Below are positions 1-11,218 of a stretch of 64,000 nucleotides of DNA, in pieces. Position 1 is the first letter of the stretch, and each line of letters opens with the position of its first letter. The DNA comes from Adineta ricciae (lineage: Eukaryota > Rotifera > Eurotatoria > Adinetida > Adinetidae). The stretch lies in NCBI GenBank assembly GCA_905250025.1, contig CAJNOJ010000149.1:124001-188000 (forward strand). Direction: 5' to 3'. A model generated the notes under the pieces. That model was not told the origin of the DNA, did not search any database, and was given only the letters and a program-made list of their open reading frames with translations. The position numbers were made by a program, and so were the translations under genes.

Positions 1-3000
1 ACCAAATGAAAACTGCTTTATTTTATTTTCAAGAACTGTGTAAAACACAATCGACTGATGATGCACAACATCTGGCAGATACATTACAAATCCTCACGAC
101 TCTTATTCCACATCTTCATGATACAATTTTAAACGATGTAAGTATTGTTTGTAAGCATCTGTAAACACACATTACATTGTTTTAGTACTTGAAACTCTTA
201 CCAAATATATCACGATGCTTATCATCAAAATACACAGCTGTACGATATTTCGCAGCACGTTGTCTTGGTGTTTTCTCGATGTATAAAACCGAACATGTAT
301 TTAAACACGTAATCGAATTCATCCTTCCAAAATTAACAAATACAAACATGGACACAAATTATTTACAAGGACCCATCGAAGCTCTCTTTCGTATGTTGTA
401 AATACGCACAAAACAAGTTCTTTTCATTTTCTAATAATCTAGATATAATCGACAAACAAGCACTTAACATTGTTCCATATGCGAGTTTCTTAATGATACC
501 TTGTATTCAATCGATGACACATCAGGATTGGTATATACGATCCACGGCCAGTAATTGCTTCGCTGTTCTGATTAAATATTATGCTTTAAGTGTAAGCAGC
601 TTTCGAGGTTGTATAAAATGAAGATGAAGGAATTGTTTAGAATGACGATAAAACAGCTGGAGAGAAAAACGGGACAGATAATGGCGATTTTCTTGAACAA
701 CTTTTTGATAACAGAAAAATGCCTGTGTATCATTTACCAATGCCAGTTAAAGTAGACATTCGACCATATCAACATGTATGAAATTTGAAATTTGCTCGTT
801 CAACAAACATCCTCTCGTGTTTGTTGTAGGATGGCATCAATTGGTTGATGTTTCTTAAACGATATAATCTCTCGTGTGTTTTAGCTGATGATATGGGTTT
901 GGGAAAAGTAAGAATAGAATCATTTATTCTCTGGTTTGCTGTATTGTGATGTTGTTAGACATTACAAACGATTTGTGTTCTTGCTGCAGATATTGTTGAA
1001 CGACGGAAGGAGGTTTGTAGAATTTCACGAACGATTCGATAGGATGAAGATCTTATTTATTTGAAATAGAACCTAGAAATTCGACCATCACTTGTTGTTT
1101 CACCACCGACATTAACACGACATTGGACTAGTGAAATGAATAAATTCGTTAGTGAGGATATTCTACGACCATTGCTCTATTCCGGAAAGAATCTAGCTGA
1201 ACGTGATGGGTACGTGTTTCTATTTACCAATTTCTCGAGTGTCTATGCATCAATATTTAGATTACGAAACAAATATTTACAAAATTTCAAGGAATACACT
1301 GTCATTGTGGCGTCCTATGATGTTGTTCGTAGTGATATTGCGTTTTTCTCGTAAGAACTTCGTTCGACGCAGTTTTTTACCATACTAAAGCAGATTCGTT
1401 TCACAGGACAGTGCCATTCAACTATTGTGTATTGGACGAAGGTCATGTCATTCGAAATTCGAAAACGAAATTATCAAAAGCTATTCGTCAGATACAAGCA
1501 GGTATGAACTTTCACTCTATTTCATTCATTTAACAGAATGTCTATTTTCTAGCTCATCGTCTTATATTATCCGGTACACCAATACAAAATAACGCACTTG
1601 AACTATGGAAATTATTCGATTTTCTTATGCCGGGTTATTTGGGCTCGGAAAAACAATTCATTCGTCGATATCAAAAACCGTTGATTGCCTCTAGTCGAGA
1701 TCGCGATCTTGAGCACGGTAAGAACATCAATTTCGCAGTGAATTCTAAATCTATTCCTATTCAATCTTATTAAGGACAACTGGCGATGGATGTTTTACAT
1801 AAACAAGTCAAACCATTCATGTTACGTCGTCTGAAAAGCGATGTTTTAGACGATTTACCCCCGAAAATCCTACAAGATTATTATTGTGATTTAAGTTCTA
1901 TCCAGTGTATGCTCTATGAAGATTTCGCTAATAAAACAAAAGAACAAGCCAGATATTCTGATAACGATTCACAGAATCAAAATGGAAATTCGTCAACAGG
2001 TCATGTCTTTAAGGTAGGAAAAGTTTCGAACAAGGTCATTAGTCTCCTGCTTGTCATCTAGGCTTTGCAATATTTACGAAAACTGTGTAATCATCCTGCT
2101 CTAATTCTGACGCCCGAACATCCCAAATGGGGTAATGTACAAAACGAATTAAAAGAATCCCATATTACTCTGAATGACATTCGATTATCCGGCAAATTAC
2201 TTGCACTTAAGTAAATCATTTGACTAATTCTTTCGCGGATGTTTATTTGTCTTTCTGTACAATAGAGAACTTTTGATCGAATGTGGAATTGGTGTATCAA
2301 AAGATGCTGTTGTATCAACTCATCGTGCATTAGTTTTTTGTCAAATGAAAGTCATGATTGATGTGATTATCAATCAAGTTCTTGGGTATGATATTATCTT
2401 TCGGAGTTCGGAACTGATGATTTGTTTCTTTTTTTTTATAGAACTATGGAAAATGTTAGTTTTCTTCGTTTGGATAGTTCAATGAGCGCTGTCGATCGTT
2501 TTAATACAGTTAATTTATTCAATTCAGATCCAAGTATTGATCTTCTTTTACTTACGACACATATCGGTGGTCTCGGTTTAAATTTAACTGGTGCTGACAC
2601 AGTTATTTTTGTTGAACATGATTGGAATCCAAGCAAAGATCTGCAAGCAATGGATCGGGCACATCGTATCGGACAGAAGAAAGTTGTTAACGTCTATCGA
2701 CTAATCACACGAAACACTATCGAAGAAAAGATTATGAAGTTCGTCTTAGAGTTTGATTTAAATTTATGTATTCATTCCCTTTCTTTAGTCTTCAACGATT
2801 CAAAACCAATCTGGCGGATACTGTCTTAGCTTCAGATAATAATTCATCTAGTTTATTAAATTTAGATCGAGAAACAAATTTGATTGATCTTATATCGTTA
2901 GGTGACGAAGCGAAAGGACAATCGCTGTTAGCGGACAACTCGTCAAAGAAATTGACTAATAATAACAAGAAGCAAACATTAAAAGCAATACTTGATACAT

Positions 3001-3077
3001 TCTCGGAACAATTGGACAATGATGAAGAATGTTACAGTAATGAATACGATGTGAACAAATTTGTTCAACAACTTTGA
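1..3077 (+). CDS. BTAF1: BTAF1/MOT1, TBP-removing SNF2 ATPase (3' half, 5' end outside window)
   Basis: TBP-associated Snf2-family ATPase that strips TATA-binding protein from DNA. The part in the window starts in the HEAT-repeat region (about 1-600). It then enters the Snf2 motor: DDMGLGK Walker A near 889-909, with an intron directly after the Lys; DEGH box near 1435-1447; LSGTPIQNN near 1566-1593; and [14 protein letters not shown] near 1825-1863, typical of Mot1. The C-terminal helicase lobe carries [11 protein letters not shown] and DRAHRIGQ (2565-2690). The frame ends in TGA at 3075-3077. Exons are joined by introns of about 45-65 bp. The order HEAT then Snf2, and the segment after motif III, fit BTAF1 better than other Snf2 enzymes. 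An AATAAA lies near 3165. Confidence 0.93.
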
Positions 3078-3872
3078 GAAAAATGAAGATACTGTGAATC
3101 TCGTGATACGATTATAAATTATTTAAACTCGAATTCATCATTCTGTTTGTTTTCTTTTGACGTTAATAAAATTAAGGGACTTTTCTTTTGGGATGTTTCA
3201 TTGATACTTCATTTCGAATTTGCATTAACTGATCAGAACACGGAACAGATTAGAAAGAAACAATGAAATTCTTTCACATTGTATTTGTACTCTCTACTTA
3301 CACCTCAAGGTTTACTTTACGTAATTCCGGAAAGAAAACATCAACTACTTAATTACTTCCATTTTTATTATTCGCATTAAAAGTAACTCAAAAACCCCCC
3401 ACGGCAGCTCATTTTCCTTGTGCTATTGTTTGCAAAACATAATCACGTACGTTTTCATAATGAAAGACGTAGATCATTCGATGAAATTTCTAATCGTGAG
3501 TCTTCAAGGTCGATGAAAAGTCTACATTTATTGTATTATCAATCTAACGAATGACAAATAGCATCTGATAAATACTGATACAAAACGCATACAATAAAAA
3601 ATAAAGATCACAAAAAAAAAAGAACAAGAAAATCATTGCAAAGATGTAAAGAGAGATTGAGCTAAGCATATATACACACATACATACGAAATGAGAAAGA
3701 GAAAAAGCGACTCAAAACATATTCTCATACTCTCTTGGTCTGTCACAATAAAATTAACAAAAAATTTTGATAGAAATTTGAGAGATGTAAACAAATAAAT
3801 ACACTTCTATTTACATATAGAAATGCTTGGAGAAGGTTATACTACAAACAAAACAGATTGTGTAATGTCTAT
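3078..3872. other. Intergenic region between two convergent genes
   Basis: The 3' untranslated zones of BTAF1 (forward) and the two-TM gene (reverse) meet here. I see AT-rich sequence with poly(A)-signal-like AATAAA on the forward strand near 3165 and its complement near 3740-3755, plus short A-runs near 3610. No convincing open frame, RNA gene or repeat was found. Confidence 0.5.
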
Positions 3873-4793
3873 CTAAGGTTCGTGAGGTGCATGTCTGGAT
3901 GCAGCGCATTTCCGATTTGGTATTTGTTCAGATGTTGTTGTTGTGGGAAGAGTGGTAGCAGCTGTTGCAGCTTGATCGACTGCAAGTGAAATTGAATGAA
4001 TCGGTGTAGGTGGAAGGTGTTGACTAGAATTGTTCAGTAGATGATTTGATGATTTGATTTTGATTGCTTCGTCGTAAGACGGTGGAATATCTACAATACA
4101 TAGCAAGAAAATACGAGCGATTTGGGTAAATTAGCATTTACCAATGAAATGTAGAACACTTTGCTCATAACTTGGCAAGCCGACATGCAATGAATTTGGA
4201 TATCGACTAAATTCTCTAGAGAATCATTCCATTAGCAAAATTACCTTGTGTCAATGTATAACTACATACCTGCTATTCATAGTGGCAAAAACGGCTGCGT
4301 CAGGATTTTGAGCGTAGTATCTGGTTTGCTAAGAAGAAGTTTTTAAGAATTAAATTGTTCGAAAAACAAGAGATTGCGTTCAAGTCTTACCCGCATTCGT
4401 TCAGCATTCAGTTTTCGTAAGGCAATTAGAATTTTTTCTGCGGATACCCAATACATTAAAGCAAATATGATGCCAATTCCACTGAACACAAGAAAGAAGG
4501 TAGATTAAATTTCAGTTTTTCGTTATCTTTCGTACCCAAAAACAATAAATGATACGGAAAATCTTTGTTTTTCAAATGAAGCAAGAAGAGAACCGGCGAC
4601 AATCAGTAGAATTCCAAATACTAAACCAAACAAAAGAAACATAAGACTAAGGTGATGCTTATTTTCAGTACTAACCAAGAAAAGTCACCGCCGAGAGTTT
4701 TCTTTTTCTTGCTAAACTCTCAATTCGTAAATGTGGTGAATTATGTGGATTGGCAGACGTTGAAGTCGCCATGATAATATGAATGGCATCCAT
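3873..4793 (-). CDS. Small two-TM membrane protein with PPxY tail
   Basis: I do not recognise a named orthologue. Five exons on the reverse strand join in frame. The N-terminus is short and basic. Two hydrophobic segments (about residues 32-50 and 58-75, the first beginning VFGILLIVAG) form a hairpin. A Tyr/Asn-rich linker contains LPSYEQSV, and the next exon begins IPPSYDEAIK, a PPxY motif of the type bound by WW domains of Nedd4-family ubiquitin ligases. A Thr/Ala-rich tail ends in APHEP. The layout resembles two-TM adaptor proteins that recruit WW-domain ligases on endomembranes, but the partner is inference. The ATG at 4793-4791 is the first in frame. An AG acceptor just upstream (near 4838) suggests a 5'UTR intron or a trans-splice site. 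Confidence 0.7.
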
Positions 4794-5044
4794 ATTCTCG
4801 TTTTCTTTTGTTGTCGAAATCGTTTTATTTACATTCTGAAAAAAAAAGAATGAAAATTGATTTGACTTGAGTCTAGACGCAATTCAGGTCATGTCAACAG
4901 AATGAAATCAACCAATAAATCAGCATAGTACAACCTATCGTTGAAGAAATCTCATTGGCGCAATGGTCTGAACCAATCAAAACGTTAGTTAACACGTTAT
5001 TGTTATTGTTCTTGGTCAATCATTAGCTCATCCATTCCTAGTCA
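4794..5044. promoter_or_regulatory. Divergent promoter between the PPxY gene and MATH-BTB
   Basis: This 250-bp gap separates two head-to-head genes. It holds CCAAT-type boxes in both orientations: CCAAT near 4911, ATTGG near 4953, and CCAAT near 4972 with the adjacent sequence AATCAAAACG. CCAAT boxes are common in shared TATA-less promoters of housekeeping genes. No TATA box is obvious. Confidence 0.45.
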
Positions 5045-6618
5045 ATGTCAGGCAGTGGCGTGGAACGTTCAAATTTTCGTGGGAACAGACCTTTGTCGTC
5101 CAATCCTCCCCATTCCATATGTGTGACGGATAGGAAAGTTGTGTCATTTACACATTTATGGACAATTGATCATTTTCAATCGTATCTTGGTTCGTATGAT
5201 TTGTTCATTTTCTGTTGATAAAGTCTCGGTTATTATTAATTTCAGATGATCCGCAATCACCTCGTGTTCTTTTCAGTTCTTATTTTTCTCCAAATTTCGG
5301 TCCACATACTGATACAAGGTTTGTCAATGACCAATTTTCATCCGATTTTCTTGACTTTGATCATTTCAGCTGGTGCTTGAAACTCTATCCAAAAGGTGTT
5401 AATGAAAAATCCGTTGAATACATTAGTCTGTTTGTCAAATACGTTCGTGGCCGTACGGATCTACAAGCCAAAGCTGAATTTTCTCTGATCAACAGCCGTG
5501 GAGAATTTCATATCGTTCGTAAAACTCCCTATCACATCTTTCCAACAGGCGGTGATTGGGGCTATTCGGAATATCTCATGCGAATGGTGTTGACCACTCA
5601 ACGAAAATCTGAATTACTCAATGCTGATCAAAGTTTGAAAATTTTTACGCGGGTGATAATTGTCGGTGAATCATCCTCGTCGATAATTCATGAAGAGAAG
5701 AAGAACACTTATGAAAGTCTGGTCTCTCTATCATCACATTTAGGTTCGTTATTAACTTCAACGAAAGACAACTGTCATGATGTGACCATTATCGTTCGGC
5801 CACAACATTTCAATAGTTTAGTCTACGAACACAAATCACACGACACACCCTCGTCATCGTCAGCGTCTTCATCACCTATCGATGGAGCCAAATCGTCGTC
5901 GAAAAAGGCGAACAGCAATAATAGTAGTAGTTCTAGTATAGGAAATAATCGAACAAAACGTAAACGATATAGTACAAACTCAGGTGGAAGTAATGGTGCT
6001 GGTGAATCATCTGGTGAAACAAATAATGATGAAACAACATCTACAGCATTAGCTATTCCGTCAACACCAACAACAATGACATTCTACGCTCATCGGAGTA
6101 TATTGAGTGTAAGTGCGATCTATTTCAGTTGTTTTGTTTTCTCAAAATGTATTGTATTTTTATTTCAGGTTCGTAGTCCAGTGTTCGCTGCGATGTTTTC
6201 TCATTCAATGCTTGAAGATCAAAATTCGACCATTGAAATAACTGATTTACAGCCCGAGACAGTTCGTGCTTTGCTCGAATACATCTATACATCGAATGTC
6301 GAAGAGATCGATGAACACAATGCTGTAGAAATCTTTAAAGCTGCTGATAAATACGAATTAGAATTGTTGAAACAACGTGCGGAATTAATCATGATGAATT
6401 CTTTATCCGTTTCGAATTGTACCATGCTCTACATAGTTGCCGATTTACACAATGCACACGAATTGAAAAAGCGTGTTTTGAATTTCATTATGCGCAATAT
6501 CCTCGAAGTGACAGAAAGTGACGATTGGCGAATCTTAGTTGAACAACATCCAGCATTAGCGACCGAAGCATTCGTCTATTCAGCTGAACATGCTGCATCA
6601 TGTGCTTGTTCATCCTAA
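5045..6618 (+). CDS. MATH-BTB (SPOP-like) protein with a Ser/Asn-rich, NLS-bearing insertion
   Basis: This is a SPOP-like Cullin-3 substrate adaptor. The first exon encodes a Ser/Pro-rich lead and the start of the MATH domain (VVSFTHLWTIDHF). Two short introns later it continues with SWCLKLYPKG and a DWGYSEYLMR segment, matching the MATH fold. The BTB domain starts at DVTIIVRP but is split by about 85 residues of Ser/Asn/Thr-rich sequence (about 5830-6080) carrying KRKR, a likely nuclear signal. It then resumes at TFYAHRSILS. After an intron (6109-6168) the rest follows: SPVFAAMFSHSMLE, and the YIYTSNVEEI and AADKYELE segments typical of SPOP. The C-terminal helices resemble the SPOP BACK region. 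The ATG at 5045 is the first in frame. AATAAA at about 6677 is only some 35 bp before the next ATG. Confidence 0.87.
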
Positions 6619-6713
6619 TAGTGTGAAAAAAAGATCATTTGTTTTTTCCTTCCTCTTGTTTTATCTCGTGTATATAAATAAAAGCAACTAAACTGTTTGT
6701 GTATATGTTTTAG

Positions 6714-7768
6714 ATGTCTGCATATCAGAAATCTCGCGGTGGAAAGGATCAGTTTGAGTAAGTTAGAATAGTGAATGATTTTGTTTCCTATGAATGTTTA
6801 TTTAGTTGGGATGCAGCTAGATCAGACAGAGATCGAGATTGCTGTTCAGGACATTCAGGCAAAGCATCAACCGGTCGATGGCAAGATGGAAAAGATGCAT
6901 CAAAGTATGTATATTTGGAGAGACAACTTATCTTTCTATGTGCTTCTTTGACTACAGATATTCTAAAACTCAACAAAATCAAGTCCAAATCAAGTCAGCA
7001 GAATTTCGCGCAGCTAAAAAGCTGGAAGAAGATGCATTGATGGCCGCTTTAGGCATGAAACCATTACCAAGTTCGTTTTTTATATCGCTATATAAATTTT
7101 ATTTGTAGCAATTTTCAGGCGCTGCTGCTGCTGCTGTCGCGACTCCTATTCAACAACAGAAACCGGTGACTAAACGTGAACCCCAATCAACTTCAGTGAA
7201 AAACGAACCGATGACACCAGCCATTCATGGTGACAATCGTCATGGCAAATATCATGATCAGCAGAAAAGTCATGATAAAAAAAAGAAAGAAGATCGACGA
7301 AGACGTCGACAACAGAAAGCAGCTGGCTCTGATGAAGATAAACATGATTGGTCAGCAAGTGAAGATAGCGAAACTGACGGTGATGAAGAGCAGGATAAAG
7401 ATACGAAAAATGAAACTGAGCAGTCAGATTTGATGACTGAAAAAGATCTTGACGAATTTCTTGTTGATCTCGTTAAGAAACACGGACTGAGAACAATACA
7501 ACGCGCATTAAAATCAAAGAAGTATGCATCGTTTATTCAATGATATCGAAAACTATCTTCAGTTTTCTTGTTTAGGGATAAAAAAGATCGTAAACAAAAG
7601 CATAGTTCACGGTCTGCATCTTCTCAATCGGAATCAGAAGATGAAAAACGCGAAAGCAAACAGAAACATAAGAAAAAGCATTCTCATAAAGAAGAATCAC
7701 ATTCAAGCAAACGTCGTCGGACACGTTCACCATCGTCATCCAAAAACGATCGTTCAAAACGTCATTAA
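6714..7768 (+). CDS. MMTAG2: MMtag-domain protein (MMTAG2/C1orf35-like)
   Basis: The N-terminus SAYQKSRGGKDQFDWDAAR, followed by GHSGKASTGRWQDGKD and then AKKLEEDALMAALGMKP, matches the conserved MMtag domain, a nuclear RNA-associated family of unclear function. The rest is low-complexity: Gln/Ala, then Lys/Asp/Glu-rich sequence. An island, DLDEFLVDLVKKHGL, is probably helical. The tail is rich in Ser/Lys/Arg/His (KRRRTRSPSSS), like splicing-speckle proteins. Four exons are joined by introns near 6759, 6905, 7069 and 7522. The ATG lies directly after TTTTAG, a good splice-acceptor sequence, 95 bp downstream of the preceding gene's stop. This suggests trans-splicing in a shared transcript. Confidence 0.8.
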
Positions 7769-7897
7769 TCCATCTGTTGTTTTCGCCTTATTTTGTTGTT
7801 TTTTTTTGTACAAATGAATCTTTTTCATTGGATTAAAAGTTGGAAATGAACTAAGAACAAGTGAATTCATCTTTCATGATCTCTTCACATTGCAGAT

Positions 7898-8206
7898 ATG
7901 CTCACCCGATTGTGTTCGTCTATTTTCCATTCCGGTTATCTTCAACGTTCGTTTGCAGTGTGTAACACGTTACGTTTACATTCAACAACAAGTTCAGCTA
8001 ATAAAAATTCACAAAAACCGGCAAAGAAAATAAAAACACCCGCGGGTAAATTAGATGAAGATGCTCACCCTGATGCAGAACGAGAACCGTTAAAACCGTG
8101 GCCCAATAACACAAATCCGCACACTGGTGAAATCGGTGGACCAAGTGGACCTGAACCGACACGTTACGGTGATTGGGAAAGAAAAGGCAAATGTGTGGAT
8201 TTTTAG
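7898..8206 (+). CDS. SDHAF4: SDHAF4, succinate dehydrogenase assembly factor 4
   Basis: This single-exon protein of 102 residues is a mitochondrial matrix chaperone that binds flavinylated SDHA before complex II assembly. The first ~35 residues are basic, Ser/Thr/Leu-rich and lack acidic residues, as expected of a mitochondrial presequence. The C-terminus has the DUF1674 signature [20 protein letters not shown] followed by VDF, nearly invariant in the family. The length is normal. It sits 129 bp after the MMtag gene on the same strand, with an AG acceptor (CATTGCAG) two bases before the ATG. It probably belongs to the same co-transcribed run. Confidence 0.95.
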   Translation: MLTRLCSSIFHSGYLQRSFAVCNTLRLHSTTSSANKNSQKPAKKIKTPAGKLDEDAHPDAEREPLKPWPNNTNPHTGEIGGPSGPEPTRYGDWERKGKCVDF

Positions 8207-8376
8207 TTTTCTGATATAGTTTTGTATCTCTATGAGTAAATAGATAAGATTTTCGATTTAGATAAAGTTTATTTATATGAAATTTTTTTCTCTTTTAATG
8301 CATCAGCAATTCCTGAAAAGCATATTTTATTTGAAATATAAAAAAAAAGAGATAAGATTTTATAAAGGTTCGTTGC

Positions 8377-9768
8377 TTAACGTGTGCTTCCAAGTGTCGA
8401 GTTAACTGAACCAGCAATCGAACATGTTGAGCTTGTTGGTGATGGGCATTGGTTCATATGAAGATCGCTGTGCTTGATTGACGTTGCAGGTTGATCGGCA
8501 TGAGGAAGTGCGCCCATAGTTCGTTGTTTCAAAGCACTCATATCTTCATGGTATGGAGCTGTAATAACAAGACGTTTGCCATCATGAAGGAATGATCGCA
8601 TATGTTCGACATCAACGTTCTAGAAAGTGATCGAAATGAAATACTGAAAAATATTCGATCGAAAACATACAGGTGGTAATGTAATAGCTTTGTAGATGTA
8701 TGAACGAGCTGTGTGTTGTTTATCTGATGAGCTTGATTCAGCCTAGATGGAGGAAAAGATGATTTGTATTGGAGTAGATGATGATATTTGAGATTAATTT
8801 ACTTGAACGATCAGATCGTGATCTTTAAGGTGAATTTGAATTTGATCGGGACGGAAACCAGTCATGTCCAATGATAGATCGATTTTTTTGCCACTTTTTT
8901 CAGCATCATCGCTGATTTTGGGTTCGAATGCGCTTTTGAAGAATTCGTCGAAGTTGAATTCTTTGACATGAGCACTGTATTGTTGTACTTGATGATGATG
9001 ATCATCTGTAAGAAAGACGAAAATCATAGAAACGATTTCATACAGACACAAAGTTTACCTCGTTCCTTGACTGGTGTGATCAATGGAAATTCAACGACCA
9101 ATGTACCTAAAGTAGTTATTAAATTCGTTGTTACTAAAATTCATTTGATCAGAGATAATAATCAAACCTTTAGCTGTAAGAAATGATGTCATGTGTTCAA
9201 AGCTGGCATTTTCTGGGATATCGTATGTTTTGCGCATTTCTTTGGTGGAAAAATCTTCACCTAAGACGACAAAGATATTAGTGCGGATTTTATTTTCAAA
9301 TGTTTGATAATGAATGTACCTTCGCGAAATTCTTGTTTACCATCGATGAACAATTTGCGACCAACGACTTTAACACTTAAATCTTCGGGTTTATAACCAG
9401 TTACATCCAATGTTACACGAAATTTATCAGTATGTGCTCGTTTTTTGTGACCTGTGACTGGACAAAGTTCCCGTTGAAGACGTGGTGGATCTTGTAACCA
9501 TCTAAAATAGTCGAAATGATCATTTCAAATTGAAGAGTCATCAATACATACTGAAGAGCACTTTGCATACGGTGTGAAGCTAAATCAACTTCATCGAATG
9601 GATCGAATAAATCGAGTGAAGGACCTGAACAAAGACAAATCATTTGTCAATCATACGATCGATATTAAATTGAGATTTACCAAAGAAATTTTCGAAATCG
9701 AATAAGTGTCGTGGAAAACGACCGACTGGTAAATGATGTTGATCTGCTGAAGTATTCGAATGTGACAT
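8377..9768 (-). CDS. Small heat-shock protein with two alpha-crystallin domains
   Basis: ATP-independent chaperone of the HSP20 family. Reading from the ATG at 9768, the N-terminal region (RFPRHLFDFENFFG, then LDLFDPFDEVD) is the hydrophobic arm. The first alpha-crystallin domain follows: FRVTLDVTGYKPEDLSVKVV, GRKLFIDGKQEF and a MRKTYDIPEN strand, ending near FPLITPVKE. A linker with a His cluster leads into a second domain: IDLSLDMTGFRPDQIQIHL, DLIVQVN, then ARSYIYKAITLP and GKRLVITAPY. The tail is Ser/Thr-rich. At least five short introns interrupt it. Two-domain sHSPs are known in flatworms (p40/Tsp36 type), so this is either a parallel case or a shared ancestral form. No clear heat-shock element was found upstream by eye. 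Confidence 0.88.
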
Positions 9769-11218
9769 GATAGAGTGACTTTCAACGAAGATAGCAAACG
9801 AATGAATAGTTCGATGCGTTTTTACCCAAATTTATGTCTCTGATTTCTTCTATTCTTTCATTTTCCCCATTGTTTATTCTATAGTCAAAGCTCGAGAACA
9901 AATAGACTAGACACACATATACAGCGGTAGAAAAAGAGAAAATATTCGATGCAAATAGACGGCGATTAACTGGACGAGTAAAGTCTTTGTTTTTACAAGG
10001 ACAATTAGGTTCATAGTCAATCGGACTAGTGATTTATTTATACGTTGTATAGTCCATTGAAGAGAGAGATTATTCGATTTCAGTTGACATTGGGAGAGTA
10101 AATAAGATTTTTCCATTCGGATGAATGAACCAGACTGTTCAAAATAAACGCCTTCAAGGTTTGGATTAAATCGAAACAATAGTTTCAGTTCGTAGGTTGT
10201 ACTCAATCCGATTAGAAGAATAATCACTGATGTAAATGAACTTCAAATGCAATTGTTGTTCGAGCAAGAAAAAATACTGATTTACATTTTGCACTTTGTA
10301 GCCGAGCATTTCGCACGAAGAGTTTCCATTAAAATTTTTTTTAATGTATGCATTAAAGATAATAGTTTTATTCAAGCCGACACAATGATTAAAAGAAGAA
10401 TTCTAACGTAGGAGTAGACAATTAATGAACATTATTTTTGCTATTTTATTCTTTCTAATGTGCTCTGTATGAATTTACTTCAGTTCATTCATGAATGAAA
10501 TCGGTATTGGGTAATCATGCAACATATGAAGGAAGTTAAGCTGAAATTTATTTCTTGAATTCGTGCTGCCATTTTCAACCATCGTAGATATATACATTTC
10601 GATAGCAAAAAGAAATTTTTTCTCTCACCGAGCATTCCGTTTTTACAGCTAGCCACATATTAATCTCTTGCGAAATCTAAGACTCGTTTACTTCTCACGA
10701 GTAATAATGTATCAGGATATGAGAATGCTATTGATAAGATTAATCTAAAGACATTTGATCTTAATGAATTTCCGCAAATTTTTGGGTACTTGTTCTCAAC
10801 TAAAAAATGTCATTCATTTTTTTTAACAATTTTCGTCTATTGACATAATTGCTCATTGACAACACGATTTGTTCATCTAGTTTGTCAGACAAAAATAGCG
10901 AATAGACAGGTAACTCAACATGTTACTGACTTCTTTGATCTAATAGACATTAATCATCATTATTCATCTCATATTCGATGACATTGATTACCTGAAATGA
11001 TTTATAATAATGGTGAAAATATACTTGATAGGATGCAATTATAGCATTAGTTCATGTTTTACAGACATGAACTACCCTTTTCACCGTCTTGCAAATGTGA
11101 GATTTATACTAGAAAACATCTGTTTGGTTTACAAAATAGAAAAACAAGAAAGAAAACGAACTGAGATAGAAAATCAACATAACAAAGCATGAAAACAAAC
11201 AAATATTCATAGAAGACT
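9769..11218. other. Gap with one weak coding candidate (reverse strand, about 9780-10375)
   Basis: The gap lies between two reverse-strand genes. Reverse-strand frames at 10375-10166 and 10227-9907 are open. A third open frame without an ATG (about 10016-9780) reads DYEPNCPCKNKDFTRPVN, which looks protein-like. I could not join them with sound splice sites and recognise no family. A small unrecognised gene or remnant is possible but unproven. The rest (10400-11218) is AT-rich with no convincing frame or repeat. Confidence 0.25.

Noticed and set aside
4950-4975. tRNA-like box A sequence (TGGCGCAATGGT)
   Set aside because: No matching box B or cloverleaf follows; it is better read as part of a CCAAT promoter.
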